Assembly: GCA_963989385.1 (NCBI GenBank)
Contig: OZ022501.1
Span: 89,140,979 to 89,204,978 of the forward strand
Source of the DNA: Ctena decussata
Lineage: Eukaryota > Mollusca > Bivalvia > Lucinida > Lucinidae
Direction of reading: 5' to 3'
Length of the DNA stretch: 64,000 nt
The notes beneath the pieces are model-generated. The model searched no databases and was not told the origin of the DNA. It saw only the letters and a program-made list of their open reading frames with translations. Both the position numbers and the translations under genes were made by a program. Shown piece after piece: positions 11,235-21,594 of the stretch; positions within the stretch are counted from its first letter, which is position 1; every line of letters starts with the position of its first letter.

Positions 11235-13149
11235 CTTTACATTTTTTTACGCAAACTACTTCTATTTTCATCTGCTCAGCCTGATAATACGTGAAAGAGT
11301 TGGAAAAAATTATTACATTATTACTGGGACAGCCTTCTTAATGCATAGAAGTATATTTTCAGACCTAAATACATTTTTAAATAAAGATCGTTATTTTTTA
11401 TTATTTTTTTTTGCTCATGAAATTACACTTTGATCTTTTCTTATAGAAACCCGTTTAACATCAACAAGTCCTGCATTTTTGAATTCTATATTGTGAGACA
11501 CACCATAAAGAAGGCATCTGCTCAGTTTTGGGAAGATCTGTTGTACTTTCAGTATATTATGCACATCCTTGTCTTCCCCGCAAATCAGTGATAATCACAA
11601 CCTTAAAACCTTAAATGAATTATTTTCTTTGTACGGTAAGCGGTCAAAGTATTATGTGCTTTTGTGACATTGCTGTGTAAAGCACTGCGTTTTTTTTTTG
11701 TTGTTTTTTTGTTGTTGTTTTTTTTTTTTTTTTTTTTTTCGTAAGATATTTTACAAAAGATCATACATAGAGCTGCTGTAAAAGTTGTATTTTTAATTAA
11801 GCAAGTAGGCTAAAGCAATAAATGTTATTTTACATAATACTTATTCCAATGGGGCAGTAGTTCCGGCGATGTTAACATAGATGTCAGATGGATTCCAATT
11901 TTTTAAACATCAATCTTCAAATTAGGAAACCGGTTTCTCCATAAATTAAAAAATAAATGGGTTTTGATAGAGTTTTACTTGCCTAGATCAATTTGCTAGC
12001 CCGTTATACATACATCATATATCCTCGCGTCGTCTTAGTAATGATTTTTTTTTTCAAATTTTACATAAATACACTAAGGTAATGGCAACCTGTCCACTTT
12101 CTGTAGTTTAGTCGCAATTGTAAGGTAGTCATGATAACATTATATCGAAAATATCCAATTAATGGGAAGCGACCTGTTAAAGCGCTACTGGGTACATGTG
12201 AAAATAGGCACGTTCGGCATAATAACTTGGGTTAATCCGAGCAATACCAAGGTACTCCTCAGGCTACTCGCAGATATACTTCGAGTAGCCCGAGGAATAC
12301 CTGGGTCTTGCTCGTGTTTACCCAGGTTATTATGACGAACGTGCCCACTATTTTTAGACGAGTGTGGTAACTTCGGACAGCGGGTTCGTTGGGACATACC
12401 ATCGCAAACAGTGAAAAACCAGATGAGATCAGGATTTTCACTGTTTTCCCAATTATTTTTGTTCTATTTCCAAACAACTGACATAGACATGAAACAATGT
12501 CACTGTACGAATTTTCCTGCTGTCCGAATTTAACCGACTTTACCCTACTACTGCAGGTAGGCAAGCATGGAAACTACTTAGAAGTGGCGCCACAAGGGTC
12601 GATTCCAAATTGGCAAACGTCAGGGAGTATGAAAAGAAGGGAAATTACCAACTCGCAGTAGACCAATTCCTGGCCCTTGAGCCGAAAAAAGATATGAAAT
12701 TTGTATCAGACATGAAAGGGGTAAGTTAACTACTACACCCAAGCTTATTAGAGGTTACGGTGTCACGACCGACCCAAAATGATCCACACACTCATCTGAC
12801 TCCGATCCGATCAGATCATGTAACGATCTGCCGATCCGATTATTTCTGACATCCATACCTTTTATACAGATCGGACCTTTAAAAGATTCTTGAAACGATC
12901 TCACATTAATCGTATCGTAGCTGCTGATTATAAGATGTAATGTTTCCGTTGTAATAACCTTCAGAGCACAATTTCATTTTTATTTCATTTCAGACAATGA
13001 CAGGTATGTCAGCCCAAGTAGGGGACAGGACAGTGACACTGAAGTTTCCGTCTAACAGCCAGTTCCCGGGCACAGTTACCATTCAAATCTACAAAACAAA
13101 TGACAGTGTTAGTGGTAGACTCATCGATGTAATAAAATACGTACAATGA
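3840..13149 (+). CDS. Gene 1: small secreted protein of unrecognised family (4 exons seen)
   Basis: Spliced model: exons 3840-3963, 6339-6380, 12557-12720 and 12994-13149, all with AG acceptors and GT donors and intron phases 1, 1, 0. The reading frame stays open to TGA at 13147-13149. The model is supported by a second locus (gene 2, 46370-59882) with the same exon order, phases and aligned protein. Exon 2 encodes a hydrophobic signal-like segment ending A-A-K-S-Q. The next exon adds a dibasic RRKR that could be a furin-type processing site. Exon 4 carries A-W-x4-GATRVDS and REYEKKGNY, and exon 5 carries AQVGDRTVTLK, TIQIYK and the C-terminus IKYVQ. There is no cysteine after the signal segment. 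Starting from the in-frame ATG at 3879 the product is about 148 aa. The codon aligned with the gene 2 start is ATA (3846), so the start may lie in an unseen upstream exon, at 3879, or be lost. Function unknown; I infer secretion from the N-terminus. Confidence 0.72.
3990..4222. mobile_element. Family C foldback element, 26 bp after the gene 1 exon 2 donor
   Basis: Same ends as 2801-3041 (tcccgaggttataaaac / tatcctcggggcc). The inner hairpin on ccaacattagttgg lies on the opposite side, so the copy is inverted relative to its neighbour. Confidence 0.75.
4854..5090. mobile_element. Family A foldback element after a (TA)n tract
   Basis: Ends tgagccgcgacatgac / gtcgtgtcgcggctca. A (TA)n run at 4838-4852 abuts the left end, suggesting TA-rich target choice. 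Confidence 0.8.
5091..6338. other. Gene 1 intron sequence with little recognisable content
   Basis: AT-rich intron. The only structure I see is a short foldback at about 5888-5980 (gcatcatctcacttatta and its complement). Open frames here have no protein-like features. Confidence 0.5.
6339..6380 (+). CDS. Gene 1 exon 3 (dibasic site)
   Basis: A 42-nt exon lies between tctccacag and gtaagttt, phase 1 to phase 1. It reads E-H-R-R-K-R-S-A-K-L-L-T-Y-L. RRKR fits the furin consensus R-X-[KR]-R. The gene 2 counterpart is shorter (27 nt) and lacks the basic run, so the site is not conserved between the two. Because the exon is symmetric, skipping it would keep the frame. Confidence 0.6.
   Translation, partial: NTGGSGQQNCLLI
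6450..6505. repeat. Short foldback fragment (acagtgtagaccc type)
   Basis: aacaaacagtgtagaccc with an inverted partner tgtctacactg within 60 bp. It shares the aaacagtgtaga core with the elements at 53290, 60515 and 61455. Confidence 0.4.
6780..9785 (-). mobile_element. Penelope-like retroelement, copy A (broken)
   Basis: The minus strand contains reverse transcriptase reading frames (7471-9779) followed by a 3' region with gtaccgccttgggacggtcag near 7125 and gcagctctttcccaaata near 6910. The same 3' region recurs in six other places, several without RT, so it belongs to the element. It lies in gene 1 intron between exons 3 and 4, opposite in strand to the gene. Class assignment rests on the style of the RT; LTRs are not seen. 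Confidence 0.65.
7471..9779 (-). pseudogene. Reverse transcriptase, Penelope-like, frame-disrupted
   Basis: Five overlapping or adjoining frames together give one RT. N-terminal part 9387-9779; a part with V-P-A-D-K at 9010-8999; Y-W-L-P-K-L-H-K at 8807-8784; S-T-Y-D-F-S-T-L-Y-T-T-L at about 8564-8529; G-I-P-M-G-T-N-C at 8305-8282; and the catalytic Y-L-D-D at 8170-8159. The region after the RT (7471-8028) is conserved in other copies here (L-S-E-P-E-F-Y near 7700) but shows no GIY-YIG nuclease that I can recognise. Frame changes between 8810 and 8972, near 8450 and near 8000, and stops near 9210-9386, make it non-functional. The RT identity is firm; the exact clade is not. Confidence 0.8.
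9954..10155. mobile_element. Pogo/Tigger-like MITE
   Basis: Ends cagtcaactttcaatatctc / gatatcgagagttgactg with flanking TA. The inside holds a second inverted pair on tactttgaaatatctgtag. Related copies lie at 19994, 46587 and 47958. No transposase. Confidence 0.65.
10330..10525. repeat. Short foldback element
   Basis: ataccacccttat and ataagggtggtat-type arms, with aatccacgagc / gtcgtgggtt further out. The left part (agttataccatggtttgtcc) resembles 20945-21060, suggesting a small MITE family. Confidence 0.5.
10536..10738. mobile_element. Family A foldback element with internal deletion
   Basis: Ends tgagccgcgaaacgag / ctcgtgtcgtggctca. The right arm lacks much of the usual gatcagactgggcggatgcc block. 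Confidence 0.75.
10740..12200. other. AT-rich gene 1 intron with poly-T tracts
   Basis: Contains poly-T runs at about 11199-11235 and 11690-11740. Apart from these I see no element or exon. Confidence 0.5.
12201..12355. mobile_element. Foldback MITE, about 200 bp upstream of gene 1 exon 4
   Basis: Arms: aaaataggcacgttcggcat at the left and the inverted atgacgaacgtgcccac at the right, meeting around ctactcgcagatatac. The palindrome spans almost the whole element. Confidence 0.65.
12557..12720 (+). CDS. Gene 1 exon 4 (GATRV core)
   Basis: Acceptor ctactgcag at 12556, donor gtaagtt after 12720; 164 nt, phase 1 to phase 0. It reads R-Q-A-W-K-L-L-R-S-G-A-T-R-V-D-S and later V-R-E-Y-E-K-K-G-N-Y, then D-Q-F-L-A-L-E-P-K-K. 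Roughly half of the positions match gene 2 exon 4 without gaps over the first 40 residues. The phase fixes the acceptor at ctgcag and not at the downstream tag. Confidence 0.8.
12994..13149 (+). CDS. Gene 1 exon 5 (VGDRT core, stop)
   Basis: A long pyrimidine tract and ttcatttcag precede the exon. It reads T-M-T-G-M-S-A-Q-V-G-D-R-T-V-T-L-K, then F-P-G-T-V-T-I-Q-I-Y-K and I-D-V-I-K-Y-V-Q-stop. The QVGDRT, PG, IQIY and I-x-Y positions are shared with gene 2. The intron before it is only 273 bp, far shorter than the 7.4 kb equivalent in gene 2. Confidence 0.82.
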   Translation, partial: TMTGMSAQVGDRTVTLKFPSNSQFPGTVTIQIYKTNDSVSGRLIDVIKYVQ

Positions 13150-13159
13150 ACTCGTTTAA

Positions 13160-13625
13160 GGAATGAATTTTATTTTTCTGAGGTTTATCGAAGGGTTCAT
13201 GTAAACTTTGCTTGTGACCCAATGTAGTTTACACTTCGATAATCCTCAGAAAAATAAAATTCATTGGAAGGGTTCATGTAAACTTTGCTTGTGACCCAAT
13301 GTAGTTTACACTTCGATAAACCTCAGAAAAATAAAATTCATTGCTTATATTTACATTCGTTTCAATCAAATCTTTAATGAAAATCTTATATAAGCGCTAG
13401 AATTGAAGCAGTTAAAGATGTACACGCAGTTTTTTTTTTGTGCTAACAGCAGAACGGCATGCATGACGTCATGATGTTGCAGACGCCCAATCAGGTTGTA
13501 GAGAACCATTGTTTATTTTGACGTCATTGACGTCGCGTGTCTCAATGTAATTATTGGAATGTAAACTACATTGCGTTCCAATGGTTTACTATAAGACTTT
13601 TCAGGAAATACACCAAGAGTGTAAA
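13160..13625. mobile_element. Family B element, partial, just after the gene 1 stop
   Basis: Starts gaatgaattttatttttctg 10 nt after the TGA. The terminal hairpin is duplicated, then comes the inner region ending near tcaggaaatacaccaag. It is a half copy compared with 642-1730. Confidence 0.7.
13253..13258 (+). promoter_or_regulatory. Candidate polyadenylation signal AATAAA inside family B
   Basis: AATAAA lies about 105 nt after the gene 1 stop, and a second at 13330-13335. Both are in transposon sequence. I see no non-transposon AATAAA closer to the stop. Confidence 0.4.
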
Positions 13626-13867
13626 TATTAGATTATAACCATTGCTATGGAGGAGGCATAAACTTTTGAAATAATTGCTTTTATCATATGACGTCGCTGT
13701 TATTCAGTGTTCAGTAGATAACTTCTAGTCATAAAAATCTTATGACCATACGTGTAATAACACTAGGGTGTGCATGCAATGTCATTGACAACATTCATGT
13801 CAACAATGCGTTTCCTTATAGAAATAATGTTCAGTTTAAAGGTCATAATTATGTAACAGAATTTTAC

Positions 13868-13950
13868 ATTCGTGGTCATTTCATATGAAATTAATGAAAC
13901 TCGCCAAAGGCTCGTTTCATAAATTTAATATGAAATGACCACTCGTGTAA
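13868..13950. repeat. Short foldback
   Basis: gtggtcatttcatatgaaat and its complement atatgaaatgaccac surround a loop with gaaactcgcc / ggctcgtttc. Confidence 0.55.
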
Positions 13951-14140
13951 GATCCTCTATTTATCGACCATGCAACGCGTAAATGCCAAACGTTGTGTCA
14001 AGATCTGATCACGGTCATATTGAAACATTGTTTAAGTTTAATTCAATTTATAATAATTATTATGTGTGGCAATGTTTTTCGTGCTTTCAGATTAGAACCT
14101 GTCGGTAGCGTATTTTTTTTTTCCTGGAAGATAAAAGAAA

Positions 14141-15176
14141 AACAAGAGGACCATGATGGTCATGTGTTGGTCCCCTAATACATCTACTTATATCAATTAA
14201 GGGTGTGGCCAATATTTGCATAGTCGCACTGTGAAGAACCTTAAAACATTCGTGCTGGGAGGTTCTTATGTACAGTTAAAATCAATTAAAACATATTGTT
14301 CAGAATCAAGGTCTTAGGATACATACATGCACCGAGAAGGAGCTTGAAATTATCCAAAGTTGATAAGTCGGTTTGGAAATGGCAATACTGATGTAAATTA
14401 TGGAAAGGGATGTGTTGCAGCAATGGCACCTACATAAAGTTTGTTTGAGATCCGACCGGAATGATTTTAGCTATTTCATATAAGGAGGTGTCCCATATTC
14501 TTTCTGCATATAATAACCCAAATCGGTCAAGTGATTCTGAAGAAGTCGCTTGAATGTTTTTACCATATATGGGCATGCCGGCCATCTAGAATTTCGAATC
14601 ATGATCATTTTAGCTACCATATAAATGCTAAATATGACATTTGATTACAATTGGCTGCCTACTTTCAGAGAAAATGTCATTTGCCATGTAATTTTCATGA
14701 AAACTTCATGTACGTTATCAGTAGATTGTCTTTAATAATCTTGTGAAACATTAGCTTCCTAGCTCTAAGGGTCCATGCATCTGAAATTTTACGTAATTTT
14801 CCCAAATTTACCTAACCCACTGAAGGGCTGTTTACGATCTAACAGGAATAATTAAGCTATTTTATATGGGGTGGAGCCCCATATGCTTCCTGCAAAATAT
14901 CAGCCAAAGCGGTCAAGTGGTTCTGGCAGAGAAGTCGTTTAAATGATTTTTATTATATATTGGCATGGCGGCCATCTTGAATTTTGCATCATAACCATTT
15001 TAGTTAGTTTTCGTTCCCTCAACCCATGAATGCTCTCTACAAAATTTGGTGCAGATCGGTTCAGCAGTTTTGGAGAAATCGTTTACAACTGTGGACGGAT
15101 AAAGCATGACAGACGGACAACGGAGGCTGCCTATCCAATAAGTTCCCTTGAAGCCTTTGGCTCAGGGGAGCTAAAA
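14141..15176. mobile_element. Non-coding interspersed repeat with two internal units
   Basis: Two diverged units of about 380 bp share the phrases cggtcaagtg, agaagtcg, and catggcggccatcttgaatt (near 14460-14620 and 14840-15000). It ends in agacggacaacgg and cttgaagcctttggctcagg. No protein seen. Confidence 0.5.
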
Positions 15177-15189
15177 AGAAAGGGAAAAA

Positions 15190-15865
15190 AAGCCAGAGTC
15201 ATTCCATTTCAGTATTCAAGTCGATGTAGCTACTGACATTTGTCAATAAAACAATGTATTTAAAAATGCCTGTCCAATATGGCTTAAATTAGGTTAACAA
15301 AATGTTCTTCTTTATTTTTCTTGAAGAATTATTGTCTTTGCCTTTTATAAAGTGGCAAGAATTCAAATTTTACATTTTACATCGAATGCATAGCTTTACC
15401 AAATTAACTGTGACATAAAGGTTACTGTGTTTAACTTCTTCGCTGTCGCTTAACCCCAAAAATTGAATAGATATATGATGGCAAGGTTTTTGCCGGCAAC
15501 AGACATCCCCCATCCGAGCAACACTTGTTGACGTAATCAGCGAGACAAGGCAGTCGAAGACACCAGGCAAGACATGCCTGCATCGCCCCTCAGATCAGGT
15601 GTCTTCCACCAAGCCACCTCAACCACTAGGGCCTAAGACGACGTAATGTTAGGGCAACAGCAAGGAGATGTCTGATGCAACGACAACCCAAAGTTTTTAA
15701 ACACCACAAAGATTTTTGTTGCTTTGACAAGCCAGATTTACTTCTTGAGTAGTTTAGACAATTTTACCAGAAATAGATCAATAAGGTTATTTTAACTCAG
15801 TATTTTACAACAAACGTCTCGGGAGACAAACAGAATTCCAGCTCCGCGGCCAAACACAGGATGAA
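15190..15865. other. No gene or clear repeat seen
   Basis: Mixed-composition stretch without convincing exons, tRNA or inverted ends. Confidence 0.4.
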
Positions 15866-16079
15866 TCAGAACTCTAGATAAGAGGGGTATTTGATGATAA
15901 TTGAGGGATAATTTTCTTTATTTCTCATTGAAACCATATGTTGTGACCCCTCATCTGAACCGTCTCGTTGAGACGGTTCAGATGAGGGGTCACAACATAC
16001 ATTTTGATCCAGAATTAACAAAAATTATCCCTAATTATCACCAAATACTCCCTCTTATCTAGGGCTCTGATGGTTCTTC
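15866..16079. mobile_element. Foldback MITE with perfect central palindrome
   Basis: The central palindrome at 15949-16011 (arms gtgacccctcatctgaacc / complement, meeting at gtctcgttgagac) appears perfect. Outer arms are tctagataagagggg and its complement. Confidence 0.7.
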
Positions 16080-16081
16080 GG

Positions 16082-16250
16082 CCTTTAAACAATATTTCAG
16101 TCATATCAGGACAATGAGACTGTGCTAATAAAAGGCTGTGTGCAATGGAATTCTGTTTACAGTTGAACAGATTACTGCTTCCAGCGGAAATCTAACCCAG
16201 GACTGATAGGTCAGCAGGCTAGCGCTCAACCCACTGAGCTATGGGGCTCC
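16082..16250 (-). mobile_element. tRNA-derived SINE (S1 family)
   Basis: On the minus strand the head reads gagccccatagctcagtggg (A box region), and ctgggttagatttcc replaces the usual B box. The tail contains cctgatatgactgaaat. Same family as 43835, 47677, 54168 and 60918. Confidence 0.65.
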
Positions 16251-16259
16251 ACTCACTGA

Positions 16260-16930
16260 AAGTGAATAGAATCTCGGGGTAAACGACAGTAATGACCTCA
16301 CCTGGTTCACCTGTGATGATACAAGAGCTTAAGTATCAAGCACAAAGGGGTTCTTGGTCAACGAATTCGGGTGAGAGCCAGCCCTACCAGTACTACGGTC
16401 AGGAACACAAATTTAGATTAGCTTTGAAGAAACCTTGATTCAACAGCATGACGTTGAATAAACGTTGATTCACTGCTGATTCAAAGGTATGTGCCTGCTC
16501 GCACTAAAATACAGGAGGTACGAAGTATACAACGGGGCTTGGTCAAAATCAAAATCAAAATCGACGCTGATATTATACGTACCGCTGTGTCCCAAGGACT
16601 ATACTGGGGACTGGAACAGTCTACCAGGCTACATCACTGATGCAACTACCACGTAGGAGTTCAGTCGTAGTAGGTCTTGCCCTGTCAAAAATCCATCTAT
16701 AACTCATAAAAGCTGCATTTTAACCTGTTTGGAGTGGTGTGTACGTTTTCATTTCAAGTGTCAGACAGAGTAGGCTTTCTTGCACAACAGACAAGGGTTT
16801 CTGCGTGTTTCATCCGTACCGATAATTTGGATCTCACCGATGTTATCTCACTCAGGACCGGACAAAAATCACGTGTAGTCAATGCATTGGTAGTATACGA
16901 GGAAGTCACGTACTTGCGGGGTCAAGTGAC
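16260..16930. other. No gene seen
   Basis: No convincing exon; short frames only. Confidence 0.4.
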
Positions 16931-16938
16931 GTTGGTAT

Positions 16939-17096
16939 TTAAGAATTAAAATTTGATTTTTCAGCGTTCATCGTGTGATGAAGCCAGTGGGCGGAGCTAA
17001 AATTCCATGAAGCGCGAAGCGCTTCTTGTAGAATTTTAGCTACGACCACTGGCTTCTTCACACGATGAACGCTGAAAAATCAAATTTTTATTCTTA
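16939..17096. mobile_element. Foldback element
   Basis: Arms gatttttcagcgttcatcgt and its complement, with the centre at gaagcgcgaagcgcttc. The flanking gacgtcgcttgacg-type motifs around 17280 recall family B. Confidence 0.65.
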
Positions 17097-17622
17097 TATT
17101 TACACTTTATTGGTGAACCTCTCTGTGCCGTTTTCGTAGTAATCTGGTGTAGAAAAGGCAAAATATGGGACGAAGAAAAGTAAGTAACGACGTGTTCGGC
17201 CATGACGTTAAACAGCCGTCGCCCTGACGTAGCGTCAATCAAACGTTACAAGAACCAATCAAGACGTTTGTTTACATACGACGTCGCTTGACGACAACGT
17301 CACATGGTCAATTGTCCTTCATCGGTGTATGAAGCCAGTTGCTCTAATGGGGTCACCAATGTGAAGTCAGTGGCAAGTGTAAATATTTTGAGATGAATAC
17401 GTCAAGAAAACGGCTAAATGACATCAGTTTGTGTAACACGGGACGTCCATGTAAATTTCTCGTTGATAGCGTGGGTTTCTTTTCGAATTAAGAAAAAAAA
17501 CTGTGTAATACTAAAGCTATTCATATTAAGAACACGATGATGCGTTATGAGTCAAAAATGCCAGACAAATGTATTTTTTGTATCTGTCATGGATGTGAGT
17601 TTCGGATAGAAAACTCCATCAC

Positions 17623-17975
17623 TTGCGACAGCTGTTTAGCATCATTCGGCAAGCCTCGTGATACCGAACAGTTACACTCTTGACGGATGTGCAAAAAAAT
17701 TGGTCACGAGTATTACGTTACTGTTCGGCATCACGAGGCTTGCAAAGTCATGCCGAACAATTTTGGTTTAAACAATATTTATTCAATATAAATTACATAT
17801 TCAGACATAATACAAAACATAGCATGGTACAGGATCTGACGGTAAGCGAATCGCTTATATGAAAGTCATCTTCGAACAGTTACACTCTTGACGGATGAGC
17901 GAAAAATTCGTCACGAGTATTACGTTACTGTTCGGCATCACGAGGCTTGCAAAGTCATGCCGAACAATTTTCCCG
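17623..17975. repeat. Direct repeat with palindromic part
   Basis: About 100 bp (gaacagttacactcttgacg to gccgaacaatttt) occur at 17664-17763 and again at 17875-17970. The first is preceded by an inverted piece (ggcaagcctcgtgat). No coding. Confidence 0.6.
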
Positions 17976-18127
17976 AGTGAAGAAATTAACTTTTATGAGT
18001 TATGGCTGAAAGGTCGACAGGGCAATACCTACATCGACTCTAAACTCCCACACGGCCGTTGCATAAGTGACGTAGCTTAATAAGATTCCAATCCCCAATA
18101 TGTGCTTGGGAGAAAGGAATTTCTATA

Positions 18128-18365
18128 TGAGCCGCGACACGACAAAACCAACAATGTGGTTGTGCGGACAGCGCAGACTCAGATCAGCCTGGGCAGCAGC
18201 ACAAATTGACCAGACTCTTCGTTAAGTGCCCAAAGGGTAGCTAAGGGTCTAAGCTACCTCCATGCGGACAGCGAAGACTCTGATCAGACTGGGCGGATGC
18301 CCAGGCTGATCTGAGTCTGCGCTGGGCGCACAACCACATTGTTGGTTTTGTCACGTCGCGGCTCA
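18128..18365. mobile_element. Family A foldback element
   Basis: Ends tgagccgcgacacgac / gtcacgtcgcggctca; arms nearly complete. Confidence 0.8.
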
Positions 18366-18500
18366 TATACATCTCACGCCCATGAAAGGTACTAATAGTC
18401 TACATGTATGTCCCTCTTAACAGTCAAAAGCATACTCAGTTATGACTTCCTGATCATTATCTTAAAGAAATAGAAACAACATTATGGTATTGTGTCAATA

Positions 18501-19990
18501 GTAACGTACGTGGCCCTAAGGTCGTCACCTCAGTGCATTTAAACGAATACCTCACGCATATGGTGACAGCTATTTATAGTTGCGTTATGGTACCAGCAGG
18601 ACAAGCCATTCAGAAGGGATGTTCAATAAAGAAACTGGTCAATTTAATGCAGAAAACATCGAAAAACAGACTCTTAACAGAGGAAGGGTCGGCCTGACGA
18701 CCTTAGGACCTATGAGACCTTGAGTCGTCATCAGTACGGCCCTAGTGTCGTCATGGGGTCATATTGTCTTTTTTTACGTTTTTAAAGAAAAGGCTCATGT
18801 CAAGAAACAAATTAACAAATATTTATTTATTTTGCCGTTAAATGATCATCAAACAGAAAGAATTTTATAATAATGTTGGTTTAAAAACCAGATTGGCGTG
18901 TGCAAACCCAGAGTCTGGTCTGGGTTCTGGTCAGATTGTTTTCCTGTAGCAATGGTGGTATATAGGTATATGTTTTAAGCTGTCAAAAATATGGTCATTG
19001 AAGATCCCGATAAGACTGCACACGTTATCCATTGTTTTGGGATACATTCTTGTCAAAAGTTCTTAATCATTCGATAGATAGCATTGTTGTCGGCGGAAAT
19101 GGAATATAAAATTATTGGGATGTGGCTGACCAACTGAATTATTTGAGATCTCATGGTATCGAAGATTCTTTTATTTTATTTTAATTTTCTATTTTCATTA
19201 ACAAAATACTTGAGTTGCACAACGATAAAATGTGTTTTCGTATTTCTATATGAGGTTTATAAGTGACAGTAAACGGGTAAAAGCTGTATTTCGGGAACAT
19301 TTGCTAATGGGTAATTTGCTGTTTCACACCAAATGCGGCACAACTGAAACTGTGCCTGTTTTATAGACAACTTGCTAAAATTTTCTGTCTTTAGATTTAA
19401 ATCATTTTTGTTTCATTTGATTTTATGAAGACAACCCAACATAAAATTGTTAATTTATACGGAAATAATCACAATATATGCTTGTCAAACTGGAGTGAAA
19501 GAAGAGCATATAAGAAGTGGAGAAATGATTTATTTTGTTGTCTAGTAGTATGTGCCCTAGAGTCGTCAGGTATGACCTAAAGTCGTCATCTCTGTTCTTT
19601 GATGTCTGTTTCTTTTAATTTCCTCTCTGACCACCAAAGGTAAGAAAATCTTAATGGTTTAATGTTTATTGTGTTTGGGCGAATGCAAACATACATCTGA
19701 AACTTGAATCTAGCGTGACAATCTTGGTTCGCCAGACTGATATCAAAACTAGCGTGCTCTGTCGACAGACTTGGAATTTCAAGTAAAAACGGGTTACCTT
19801 GTTGTCTCTTCGTTATTTTGAAAATCGTTTAAAAACAGCTTAAAATTTAAACTGCATAACAAAATTAAGATATTTATCTCCTGAATTTCGCCCGCTTCTA
19901 GACATTTTTATGACACAGATGGAAAATAATGAAGCTAAAAGAATGATGACGACCTTAGGACCCTGACGACTTTAGGGCCACGTACGTTAC
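18501..19990. mobile_element. 1.5 kb TIR transposon, non-coding, with subterminal repeats
   Basis: The left end gtaacgtacgtggccctaag and the right end tagggccacgtacgttac are inverted copies, with one mismatch in about 27 bp. Motifs of the type cgaccttaggacc / ccctaaggtcgtca recur near 18510, 18695, 18740, 19555, 19575 and 19955. No transposase frame. Target duplication not clear. Confidence 0.65.
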
Positions 19991-19993
19991 TGT

Positions 19994-20204
19994 CGACTCT
20001 AGCTATCTCAGATTCGAATATAATCTAAAACTACTGATATTTCAAACTAAATTTTCTGGTCCCAAGAAATTCACGTTGAAATACCAGTAGCTTCAGATAT
20101 TCGGAGTTGAAATTTAAAGAAAATATAAAATATGACTTAAATACAATCTTTGATATAGGATGTTATTTTTAGATATCACTGACTGAGATAACGAGAGTCT
20201 GTTG
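19994..20204. mobile_element. Pogo/Tigger-like MITE, diverged
   Basis: Ends ctgtcgactctagctatctc / gagataacgagagtctg. The inner block caagaaattcacgttgaaat aligns with the copy at 9954-10155. It directly abuts the 1.5 kb transposon. Confidence 0.5.
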
Positions 20205-20219
20205 TTCCCCTTTCTTAGA

Positions 20220-20960
20220 CTACAGGTGTTTTACGTTGAGTTTGTGTCGTCTTCGTTTCTCTTTTCTTCTTTTTTCGATGTTCTGACCGTTCCAAGGCGA
20301 TACTTCTGTTGTGGTTCTTCATTCTTGTCCTTGTGTCTTAGTTAATTGTTTATGGTCTGTTAGCATTGTGGCCACCTAGTAAATCCGCAGCTGCCCGCTT
20401 TGTTTCCTGTTTTGTTTTATAATAAAAGATAGAAAATAGGTAAAATAATTGTTAAATGTTTTTGTTTGATTGAACCGTTGCAGAAACTAAGGGCGAGGTT
20501 TTGGTCTGGTAAAACTAGTTAAAGCCCTAAGTCGGTACTTCTGTTGGGGTTCTTTGATTTTATATTGTGCTGTGTCCGCTTGTCTATGGTCTCTCGCGGT
20601 TTGGTCACCTGTATTGCTGTCAAATCTGCCTTCTGTTTTGCTTTGATTTGTAATTTAAAAAAAAAAAAAGTAGATGTTGATGCTGTTAATAGGGTAACTG
20701 AATGACCATCTGTTTGGGAAAGAGCTGCGCATTCGGTTTACTGTGCGTGTCTTTCGTAAGCTGCCTGTGTGTATGTGCTTCTTTCCCTATTGGTTTTGAG
20801 AGCGGAATGTGGGATTTGATTGTATTAATTCCTGATCATTGCCTATCTTTTTACTTTGGTTGGACTGTGGTTTTTGTGTGGAACCTTTTCTTTACATTTC
20901 AGCATTTTTTTTTCCAAATTGCTTTAGTAGGTTCCCTCACTATCACATAGAAATAGTTAT
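20220..20960 (+). mobile_element. Penelope-like 3' fragments
   Basis: Contains ctgaccgttccaaggcgata (20284) and the complement of the Penelope 3' region (gtttgggaaagagctg near 20715). The region is partly repeated (20280-20520 and 20530-20900), so two truncated tails may be joined. Confidence 0.55.
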
Positions 20961-21230
20961 AACATTGTTTGTCCGTCCGTACGAATTGATGAGCCTCGAG
21001 CTATAGCAGTGGACTATCTCCTGCACACGCGAATGAGCAACGGCAGCCCTATTTTATATCACCCTAACGGAGTATACCTTTCACATTTCGAAATAACTTT
21101 TGCTTACGTTTATTTGGTCTGGCAAGGTGGAACAATAACGCATACGGGACGCTATAAGTTTCAGCCATAAAACACCACATTGAGAACGATCTGTATTTGC
21201 CGTGTTATATTCTGTCTCACCCTCATTATC

Positions 21231-21422
21231 GCCGCCTAGTCTGATCTGAGTCTGCGCTGGGCGCACAACCACTTTGTTGGTTTTCTCGTGTCGCGGCTCG
21301 AGAAAACCAACAAAGTGGTTGTGCGCCCAGCGCAGACTCAGATCAGTCTGGGCATCCGTCCAGTCTGATCAGAGTCTTCGCTGTCCGCAACCTTTTTGTT
21401 GGGTTTCTTGTGTCGCGGCTCA
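21231..21422. mobile_element. Two family A halves fused head to head
   Basis: A right half ending ctcgtgtcgcggctc is joined at 21300 to a left half starting gagaaaaccaacaaagtgg, followed by a shortened right end at 21390-21422. The normal arm order is therefore inverted. Confidence 0.65.
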
Positions 21423-21594
21423 CTATCTGAGGCGGGGGAGGGGGCTTAAATTGATTTTACATGTATCTTTACATTCGGAGTTCTGTTCGGCTCTTGTGAA
21501 GATTTTTTCAAAGAATCATCATGGAAAGATGAAAATCACGGATAAAATCCTATTTAACATAAGCACTCGAGTGGTACAATGTATTGCAAAACTA

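Noticed and set aside
11191..11433. Phenylalanine-rich 80-aa frame
   Set aside because: Produced by a poly-T run.
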